This document shows, piece after piece, positions 1 through 6,100 of a stretch of 11,406 nucleotides of DNA; position 1 is the stretch's first letter, and each line of letters begins with the position of its first letter. Origin of the DNA: Planctomycetota bacterium. Lineage in GTDB: Bacteria > Planctomycetota > Phycisphaerae > WQYP01. Where the stretch lies: positions 1-11,406 of the forward strand of contig JAMDCX010000086.1 of assembly GCA_023489375.1 (NCBI GenBank). The letters are read 5' to 3'. The translations under genes and the position numbers were made by a program. A model generated the notes under the pieces. That model saw nothing but the letters and a program-made list of their open reading frames with translations, was not told where the DNA came from and did no database searches.

Positions 1-181
1 GGCTAAATTATCTTGTGAATCCGTCGTCCCCAATCGCAAAAGCTTTTTACCATGACCATTGCTACAGAGGACACAACGTCGGGATGGAATTTCACAATGA
101 GGCAACGGAGGAAAAAGAGGTTTATAGGGGGGGTTATCCATACTCCGTTCCCTCCGCTACCTCTTTGTGAGTCCCCACGTC
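1..181. repeat. Intergenic repeat module M1, copy A
   Basis: This 181-bp segment recurs as 1450-1629 in the same orientation. By eye the copies differ by about 5 substitutions and one indel in a G run, so they are about 97% identical. It contains the 'ctacctctttgtgagtcc' and 'acagaggacacaac' phrases typical of short-period intergenic repeats in planctomycete-like genomes. No convincing gene lies in it; the short reading frames it gives are low-complexity. It runs off the left edge, so its true outer boundary is unknown. Confidence 0.85.
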
Positions 182-194
182 CTCGCCAATCCCG

Positions 195-218
195 CGGCCA
201 GCAGGTTGGCCGGCTAAA
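195..218. repeat. Palindromic element, copy A
   Basis: A hairpin-forming sequence: 195-200 (CGGCCA) pairs with 207-212 (TGGCCG), and an inner G-T pair (201/206) leaves the 4-nt loop CAGG. It is followed by GCTAAA. The inverted relative at 2881-2904 matches 21 of 24 positions. No T-run follows, so it does not look like an intrinsic terminator. It is more like a REP-type or structured intergenic element. Function unknown. Confidence 0.6.
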
Positions 219-226
219 CGCATAAT

Positions 227-315
227 CCGTAATCCCCCATCACCCGCCTCCGTTACCTCCGCTACCTCTTTGTGAATACACGTCGTGTCTTAGTGCCTTC
301 GTGACGAACATCCCC
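227..315. repeat. Intergenic repeat module M2, copy A
   Basis: An 89-bp segment that recurs without gaps at 1317-1405 in the same orientation, with about 6 substitutions (about 93% identity). It begins 'ccgtaatcccccatcac' and includes 'gttacctccgctacctc'. It lies directly before the 9-bp array at 323-385, and the same M2-array order is repeated at 1317-1452. A related fragment stands at 1648-1678. Confidence 0.8.
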
Positions 316-322
316 CCATCGC

Positions 323-385
323 CTCTGTGCCCTCTGTGATCTCTGTGCCCTCTGTGCCCTCTGTGCCCTCTGTGATCTCTGTGGC
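323..385. repeat. 9-bp tandem array (7 units)
   Basis: Seven consecutive 9-bp units of the form ctctgtgNN (cc, at, cc, cc, cc, at, gc). The reverse complement is made of NNcacagag units, which in one frame would encode a Thr-Glu-Ile/Gly periodic peptide. The sister array at 1426-1452 has only three units, so copy number varies within the window, as expected from replication slippage. The last unit abuts the antitoxin stop codon at 385-387. Confidence 0.85.
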
Positions 386-717
386 TACATCATCTTTGTT
401 CGTTGTTCGTTGATTATCTTCCCCTCTTCCGCGCCCGCCATTTCGTGCCGCAGCGCGTGTGCTATCAACTGCGAGCGCGTCAGGCCGTGGGTTTTCGCAA
501 AATGATCCGTCCTGGCCAAAAGCTGCTGTTCGACCGTGATATTAATACGATACGCGCCCTTGCCAACCTTCGGCCTGCCTGGTTTTGCGGCCTTACGGTG
601 CAGCGCCATGTCGGCCGCGTCCAGCGGTTTGGATTTGTCCGCCACAAATTCTTTATCGAACGCCCGCGTGGCGTCGGCCAGCTCCGTCGAGTTCATTTCC
701 CAATATTTTCTGTTCAT
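385..717 (-). CDS. Ribbon-helix-helix (CopG-like) antitoxin of a BrnT-type pair
   Basis: This 110-aa protein probably neutralises the upstream toxin and represses their shared promoter. Residues 57-92 have the strand-helix-helix pattern of a ribbon-helix-helix DNA-binding domain (RINITV strand, then two helices around GLTRSQLIAHALR). They are preceded by a basic GRPKVGKG stretch (47-54), common in RHH antitoxins paired with BrnT toxins. The acidic N-terminal part (KYWEMNSTELADATRAFDKE) is typical of this antitoxin family. The ATG (715-717) overlaps the toxin stop (TGA 714-716) as ATGA, and an AGGAG ribosome site lies in the end of the toxin gene. The order is toxin first, as in brnTA. The last eight codons and the TAG stop are built from intergenic repeat sequence (7-bp TCGTTGT-type units at 400-413), so the original C-terminus may have been replaced. 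Assignment rests on motif pattern and pairing. Confidence 0.82.
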   Translation of the reverse strand: MNRKYWEMNSTELADATRAFDKEFVADKSKPLDAADMALHRKAAKPGRPKVGKGAYRINITVEQQLLARTDHFAKTHGLTRSQLIAHALRHEMAGAEEGKIINEQRTKMM

Positions 718-989
718 TTGTGGCTCCTGCGATAACGCCGCTTCTCCGCTTCAGTTAGCGGGCGGGCGTGGATGATAAAAATCTCCGCGTCCGGATCAAA
801 GACATAAATGACCTGGCAATAGACACCATCCGCAGTCTGACCGATAACCAGATATTTCCCGTCACCGATCTTGCGCGGGTAGGGCCGCCGAGCGGTACTG
901 ACCACGAATTCCGTATCCCGCGGCTCAACACCATGGGCGGCGATGTGGTCCATGTTCCAATTGTTCCAGCGAAATCCATAGCGCTTCAT
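714..989 (-). CDS. BrnT-family toxin (RelE-like ribonuclease)
   Basis: A 91-aa protein with the BrnT layout: an N-terminal strand with aromatic residues (YGFRWN), then the helix containing HIAAHGV, an RKIGDGKYLVIGQTADG beta section, a CQVIYVF strand and the closing IIHARPLTEAEKRRYRR. That ending matches the common BrnT 'RIISARRATRRERRRY' pattern. Characterised BrnT toxins have a RelE-like fold, cut RNA and block translation; that activity is inferred here. The preferred start is ATG 987-989, because it puts the aromatic strand at the N-terminus as in relatives. A GTG at 999-1001 would add four residues, and neither has a clear ribosome site. The antitoxin gene follows with a 4-nt overlap, supporting a functional pair. 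A strong -10-like hexamer covers the start region, so a later start (ATG 951-953) cannot be excluded, though it would remove the conserved N-terminal strand. Confidence 0.8.
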   Translation of the reverse strand: MKRYGFRWNNWNMDHIAAHGVEPRDTEFVVSTARRPYPRKIGDGKYLVIGQTADGVYCQVIYVFDPDAEIFIIHARPLTEAEKRRYRRSHK

Positions 990-1016
990 TATATGATACA
1001 CACTTAATTAAGCCAA
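988..1016 (-). promoter_or_regulatory. Candidate sigma70 promoter with palindromic operator
   Basis: On the minus strand, TTGGCT (1011-1016) and a perfect TATAAT (988-993) are separated by exactly 17 bp. A perfect 10-bp palindrome, CTTAATTAAG (1003-1012), covers the spacer and the edge of the -35 box, a natural place for an RHH antitoxin operator. One difficulty is that transcription would begin near 981, downstream of the favoured toxin start at 989. Either this is a chance match, or the toxin starts later than assumed. Confidence 0.35.
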
Positions 1017-1084
1017 ACGCAGGGCGGTGCGAGGAAGCCTTGCGCATTGGGCATTTAGCATCTGTAATCTGCAAGGCGGCGATA

Positions 1085-1133
1085 ACCGCAACAGCTTTTT
1101 ACGATGACGATTGCCACAGAGGACACAGAGTTC
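1085..1133. repeat. Degenerate partial copy of module M1
   Basis: The phrase around 'agctttttacgatgacgattgccacagaggacac' matches the segment of M1 seen at 37-72 and 1486-1521 with several substitutions. It shows that the repeat family has more than two members here. The surrounding stretch 1002-1316 has no gene that I can support: its only long frame translates low-complexity repeat sequence. Confidence 0.6.
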
Positions 1134-1264
1134 ACAGAGAATAACGTGATATAGTTACATTTAGGGGCCGCGCAAAAATAACTTCGCACTTTCCAGCGGG
1201 TTCTTTTGGCCGCGGGCTTCGTTGTTCGCTCCTTACAGACCCGCGGGCGGGGTATGCGACATAT

Positions 1265-1285
1265 CCGGTGGGATAAACCCACCGG
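1265..1285. repeat. Perfect 8-bp hairpin
   Basis: CCGGTGGG (1265-1272) and CCCACCGG (1278-1285) form a perfect 8-bp stem with the 5-nt loop ATAAA. There is no T-run on either side, and no gene ends nearby on either strand, so an intrinsic terminator is unlikely. It resembles the small GC-rich palindromes scattered through the intergenic repeats of this window. Confidence 0.6.
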
Positions 1286-1316
1286 CTCGCATTTATTATC
1301 CCCTGTAACATGTAAC

Positions 1317-1405
1317 CCGTAATCCCCCATCACCACCCTCCGTTACCTCCGCTACCTCTTTGTGAATACACGTTGTGTCTTTGTGCCTTTGTGATGAACA
1401 TCCCC
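1317..1405. repeat. Intergenic repeat module M2, copy B
   Basis: Gap-free counterpart of 227-315 at an offset of 1090 bp, same orientation, about 93% identical by eye. With the 9-bp array and M1 that follow, it forms the right-hand flank of the toxin-antitoxin islet. Confidence 0.8.
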
Positions 1406-1425
1406 ATCCGTTGTTTCCTCCGCGC

Positions 1426-1452
1426 CTCTGTGATCTCTGTGATCTCTGTGGC
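1426..1452. repeat. 9-bp tandem array (3 units)
   Basis: Three ctctgtgNN units (at, at, gc), the counterpart of the seven-unit array at 323-385. It runs directly into module M1 copy B: the last unit shares 'ggc' with M1's first bases. Confidence 0.8.
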
Positions 1453-1629
1453 TAAATTATCTTGTGAAACCGTCGTCCCCAATCGCAAAAGCTTTTTACC
1501 ATGACCATTGCCACAGAGGACACAACGTTGGGATGGAATTTCACAATGAGGCAACGGAGGAAAAAGAGGTTTATAGAGGGGTTATCCATACGCCGTTCCC
1601 TCCGCTACCTCTTTGTGAGTCCCCACGTC
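1450..1629. repeat. Intergenic repeat module M1, copy B
   Basis: Direct copy of 1-181 with one indel and about five substitutions. Here M1 follows the M2-array unit, whereas in copy A it precedes it. This is the arrangement expected from a tandem M2-array-M1 series that was interrupted. It carries no supported gene. Confidence 0.85.
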
Positions 1630-1647
1630 ACTTCTTGGCGTTCCATC

Positions 1648-1698
1648 GTCGTGTCTTGGTGCCTTTGTGGTGAATGTATTTCTCTGTGAACTCTGTGG
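1648..1698. repeat. Partial M2-like repeat fragment next to the permease 3' end
   Basis: 'cgtcgtgtcttggtgcctttgtggtgaat' (1648-1676) is a third relative of the M2 end seen at 281-309 and 1371-1399. It is followed by 'ctctgtgaactctgtggc', two further 9-bp-type units. The repeat begins only about 20 bp past the permease stop codon, and no terminator hairpin is visible between them. Confidence 0.65.
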
Positions 1699-1719
1699 CG
1701 GTTGAACCGGGCTGCCGAG

Positions 1720-2691
1720 TTAAATTACGTCGGCAAAGCGGCTTTCCATCTGTTTGAACAACACCAGGCCGATGATGAATACCAGCACCGAACATACGGC
1801 ACTCCATGCTACTGCGCCAATGGCGAGATTACTTCCGCCCACCAGTGCCCAGCGGAATGTGGAAAGAATGCCGATGAGCGGATTGGCGCAGTAATACGGA
1901 TATACCCACATCATATGGAAATGTTCCAGTTTCAGTTTTACCCAGGAGAGCGGAAAGATCACCGTGCTGGCGTACATGAGCATCTGCATGAAAACCGGCA
2001 GAATGTACTGGATGTCGCGGTAACTTACGGCCAGGGCCGAACAGATCATGCCGATGCCGAGGCCGAAGAGAATGGGAATCAGCATAAAAAACGGCAGCAG
2101 CAGAGCATGGGGAAACGGATTAAGGTGATAGATTAAAAGCAGGATCGCCATGACACCGCAGGAACAGGCGAAATCCACCAGAACCGAAACACTGGACGCC
2201 AGCGGCAGGATAATACGCGGGAAGTAAACCTTGGAAACCAGGTTGGCGTTAGAGACCATGACGGTGCTGGAGCGGGTGACGATATTGGCAAACAGGTTCC
2301 AGCCCAGCATGGCGGCGAATGTCAGCGCGGGGTAGGGCGCTTTTTCAGTTTTGTTCATGCCGGCGAGAATGCCGATGGCGGTGAAGATCATGGTAGCCAG
2401 CAGGGGCTGGAGCACCACCCAGGCGATGCCCAGGAAAGTCTGTTTATAACGAAGCTTGAGATCGCGGCCAGCGAGGCTGAACAGGAGATCACGGAAGTAC
2501 CACACTTCCGCGAGATCTACCAGATGCCATGCCGATCCGGGCCGCAAAACCAGGTGCGGCACAGGCGATGGCGGGCTTTCAGCCGAGGGGCTATGACCGC
2601 TGATTAAAGTATCAGCCATCTCCGAGTTGGCCGCACTTACCGGCGGGTTCACCGGAACAACATCTGTTTTTTGATAAACGGATTCAGACAT
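1720..2691 (-). CDS. ABC-2 type polysaccharide exporter permease (Wzm/KpsM/TagG-like)
   Basis: A 323-aa inner-membrane permease that would move a lipid-linked polysaccharide or O-antigen-like chain across the cytoplasmic membrane with an ATPase partner (Wzt type). Family hallmarks are RDLKLRYKQTFLGIAWVVLQPL-type sequence at residues 76-97 and the NANLVSKVYFPRIILP segment at about 149-164. About six hydrophobic helices fall near 90-112, 121-138, 161-188, 197-221, 227-250 and 288-313. The first ~50 residues are a Pro/Ser-rich hydrophilic extension, longer than usual for the family. The ATG start (2689-2691) has only a weak, distant AAGG upstream; a shorter protein from Met25 is possible. No ABC ATPase gene lies beside it: the 3' side is repeat sequence and the 5' side is 450 bp without a gene. 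The ATPase must be elsewhere, or was lost. The same-strand position suggests a link to the exopolysaccharide operon. Confidence 0.9.
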   Translation of the reverse strand: MSESVYQKTDVVPVNPPVSAANSEMADTLISGHSPSAESPPSPVPHLVLRPGSAWHLVDLAEVWYFRDLLFSLAGRDLKLRYKQTFLGIAWVVLQPLLATMIFTAIGILAGMNKTEKAPYPALTFAAMLGWNLFANIVTRSSTVMVSNANLVSKVYFPRIILPLASSVSVLVDFACSCGVMAILLLIYHLNPFPHALLLPFFMLIPILFGLGIGMICSALAVSYRDIQYILPVFMQMLMYASTVIFPLSWVKLKLEHFHMMWVYPYYCANPLIGILSTFRWALVGGSNLAIGAVAWSAVCSVLVFIIGLVLFKQMESRFADVI

Positions 2692-3143
2692 GGTTTAAAA
2701 CCTTGAATCTGGAATGACGAAGGAAAAGATTTACCACGACGACACGATGACACATTACGATAAATTCACAGGGCGGTAGCGGAGGTAACCGGAGGACTAA
2801 GAAACAACGAACAACGAACAACGAACAACAAAGAACGGGAGGGATGATCCACAGATTACGCAGATTTCACAGATTACGGGTTTAGCGGGCCAGCCTGCTG
2901 GCCCTGTAACGGCTGGAGACAGTGAGAACCTTGTCCTCTGTAACCTGGAATCATGGACGATGGGGAGATTTAACACAACGACATAACGACGAATGTCGCT
3001 GATAACACGGACAATATCTGCGGGTGTCGCAACCGTGTTGCACTGCCAGGAGCAATGCCGTCCGAATCTCTGTTTCCAGCAGGCCTATGCGAATTTTCCC
3101 GATCACGTCCCATGCCGCCATTGTTTTGTTGCCGCAAAAATAT
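2692..3143. other. 450-bp gene-free spacer with repeat fragments
   Basis: No gene is supported here. The stretch holds an inverted fragment of the M2 phrase (2775-2795, the complement of 'cctccggttacctccgctacc'), three perfect 7-bp acaacga units plus degenerate ones (2804-2831), and an 'acagattacgcagatttcacagattacggg' repeat (about 2851-2880). It ends with the palindrome at 2881-2904. The repeat phrases run in the opposite orientation to those at 1-1700. I see no clear terminator for the TPR gene and no clear promoter for the permease, so whether the permease belongs to the operon transcript is open. Confidence 0.6.
2881..2904. repeat. Palindromic element, copy B (inverted)
   Basis: GGGCCAG (2887-2893) pairs perfectly with CTGGCCC (2898-2904) around a 4-nt loop. 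Its reverse complement matches 195-218 at 21 of 24 positions. The three differences are a swapped outer base pair (C-G against G-C, counted as two) and a G-T to G-C change, all of which keep the stem. No T-run follows. Confidence 0.6.
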
Positions 3144-6100
3144 TCACTTTAGCCGCCGCAGCAAGGCTTGGTAATGCTGACGGGTGCCGGCCGGCACTTG
3201 TGCGGAATTTACGGTCTGGGGGACGATTTTTCTAAATACATCGGAGGCCCGTTTCATGTCCCCGGCGCGAACTAGAATGCGTACCAGATCGATCTTCCAT
3301 TCCACTGCAGCAGGTTCCAGATTAATTGCCGACTGGATCGATTTTAACGCGGCTTTCATATCTCCAATGCGCGACTGTACCAAAGCCAGTGTATCCCAAT
3401 AAGCGGCGACAGCTGGCTTAGCTTTTACCGCCGCCTGGGCCAGAGACAAGGCTTCAGTCAAGTCCGGATGCGTTTCCCGCACCAATAACATGGCCAGATT
3501 GTTTTGCGCCATTGGCAGATGGGCATTGAGTTTCAAGGCGTTCTGATAATTGGCAATCGCGGGAACTGTTTCGCCGGCGGATAACTGTACGGTGGCCAAC
3601 TCCGAAAGCACTGTGGAGCGTTGCAATGCGGACAGCGTTTGGGTATTCAGCAAGTTGACCAGCTGCGTTGCAGCCAGATGAAGATATGCGTTGTTGCCAA
3701 CACGCTGGCCCAAAGTCCACCAGCCTTGCGCAATTTGCAATTTTTCAGCCGTCGCCGTGGCGGACGTGGCGGCGGCAACCCGATGGAGCCACAGCGCGGC
3801 GGTGGCGGCCGGTAATTCGTGTCCGGCAATATCGACAGCAAATTGCCGCCAATTGGGGTATTGCGCTATCAGAGGCAGCAGCACCGCTTTAAGTTCAACC
3901 AGGTTATGCAGAGCAATTTGCGATTGCAGGTAGGCGGCAATGATGCCGGGATCATGGGAGGGGTCTTTCAGCGCCGCGGCCATATAAGGCCGCAGAGTGC
4001 GTACGGCCGCCTCCGGCTCAGAAAGATTCAAATAAGCCACAGCTTCCAGAACTTTAGCGGAGGTGGAATACGTCGGGCTGCGTTTGGCCCAGCTTTGCGT
4101 AGCGCTTAGAGCCTGCGACCAATGGTGCGCGGCGGCAAAGGCCACGGCGGCAAGCCGGGCGGGGGTAACGGCAGCGGGGAACATTCGCACCGCACCAAGT
4201 GCAACAATAGCGCCCTGGTCGGGATGGCCTGCAGTAATCAGAAATTGAGCGGCGGCATTTTGTAAGGCAGCAAAATGCGGATGTTGCCGGGCCAGGCCCG
4301 CCAGCTGTGCCGCAAAATTCGCCAGTTTGGGTTTGGCGGCCACCGCAGAGCCAACAATTTGCACCACACTCTGGGCACCGGCCAGCGGTGGAGTGGAAAG
4401 CAATGACATCGCCAGAGGGCGAAGAAGGGCGTTGTGAAGTAACGGGTTTATCGTGCCAAGATTATTTTGGATAAACTCCAGCGTTTTATCATCCGGTAGC
4501 GCGGCTGCGGCGGAGCGGACGGTTTTTTTGACGGCCTGTACATTCCCCAGGCGCATTTCCAAAGCCAGCAGGCGATACCAGATCATCTGAACTTTGGGTG
4601 CAGCGGCGGCAGCGGCCTGGTAAGCGGCAAGGGCCTTTTTCGCATTACCGGCATTAGCATAAAAATCGCCATAAATAATATTTATAACGCCTGCGGAAAG
4701 CTGCAGGCTTTTGAGTCCGGAGAGAATTTGCAACGCTTTGGCGGTTTGCCCCTGCCGCGCATAAAACTCACTGGCGGCGGCAATGACCGCGGCGTTGGGT
4801 TTTTTCAGCAGCTGGCGATACAACCGTTGCGCGGAGATATTGCGACCCTCCCGCTGATACAATTGAGCCAGGATCAGATCATCACCGGGAGTGGATTTAC
4901 CGGCACCTTGTGCACGGCGCAACAAGGCAATGGCTTTGTCGACCTGCCCATCGGCGACAAATAATGCCACGGCCTGGCGCTGTTGGGCAGGTGTAGCGGC
5001 GGTAGAATTGGCTACCTGTTGAAGATATTGGCGGGCGTGTTCGCTATCCCCTTCACTCTGGTATAATTGCGCAAGTTGCAAAGCCACGCCGGCATTTTGC
5101 GGCGCCAGAGCGGCGGCTACCCGAAGCTGGCTGATGGCGTCAACCTTGTCGGAATTTTTCAGATCAATTTGTGCCAGCAATAAGTGCGGCAGCAGCACAT
5201 CGGGCGAGGTGCGAATAGTCTGGTCCAGAAGTTTTAGCGCCGCCAGAAGGTCTTTTTTACCGGTGCTGTAATTAATCAGCCAGCCGGCTTTGGCCATTTT
5301 CCACGAGAATCCATTTTTGCCGATAATGGATTGCAGACGAACAAAGGTATTTAGAATGAAATGACGATCGGTTTGCAGGCTCGGCACGGACAGCGCCAGC
5401 CACTGGGCATGGGCGTTATCCGCATTCGCCGCCGCCGCTATTTTCCAGGCTTTTGCGGCAGCGGCATTTTGGGTGGCGGCAAAATACTCTGCCATGGCCA
5501 AATCCCATTCCGGAGCATAAGCGCCGGAAGTTTGGCGGTGTGATTGTAAAAAGTCCAGAGCCTTTTGAGGCTCTTTAGCCTGCAGATATCGTCCGGCATA
5601 CGCCAGAGCCAGGCGCGGACGCAGGCCATAAAGTTTTTGGATCGCCGCCAGAATAGTTTGTCCCAGGCCTAATTTATTTTGCCGGTTCAGAGCATAAAGA
5701 TTCAGGAGTGTGGAGAACCGGCGTGGAGGATGGGCAGAAAGCTCAGCGGTAATAAGGCGTTGCGCCGCAGTGATTTGTTTTAAGACCACCAGACCACGAA
5801 TTTGCTCCGCCAGGAGAATCGGTTTTCCGGGAAATTGGTGTTCTAAACGAACAATAGATTTAAGAAGTGCTTCCACCCGGTCGGGCTGGTTGATGGGCGT
5901 AGTAATGGCCCGCAGACGGATGCGGTTTATATGTACCTGCCGATCATCAGGAGCCAGCGTGGTGGCGCGTTTTATAAGCACATTAGCGGCCTGCAGGTGT
6001 CCGGTCCGGGCTAAGACCATCGCCAGATTTAACAATGGCTCCGGCCAGGTGGGAGCCAGGCGCGCGGCCATTTTCCATTCGATCAGCGCAAGTTCCGTTT

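Noticed and set aside
323..385. Possible CRISPR array at the 9-bp repeats
   Set aside because: The units are contiguous 9-mers with no unique spacers and no cas genes nearby; this is a simple tandem repeat.
403..735. Plus-strand frame of 110 residues opposite the antitoxin
   Set aside because: It exactly mirrors the RHH antitoxin, whose motifs and coupling to the toxin are convincing; the plus frame shows no motif or ribosome site.
1265..1285. Intrinsic terminator at the perfect hairpin
   Set aside because: There is no T-run on either strand after the stem, and no supported gene ends just before it.
1055..1554. Minus-strand reading frames of 74-93 residues in the repeat region
   Set aside because: They translate the repeats (NSVSSVAIVIV, TEITEITEARR), have no ribosome sites and change with repeat copy number.
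1702..2136. Plus-strand frame of 144 residues
   Set aside because: It is antisense to the permease 3' half, His/Gln-rich with no recognisable domain; the minus-strand gene has clear family motifs.
3720..3790. Possible frameshift or low-complexity break in the TPR gene near the GGCGGC-rich stretch
   Set aside because: The TPR frame stays open and alanine-rich with normal helical pattern on both sides; the plus-strand glycine/arginine-rich frames are shadows.
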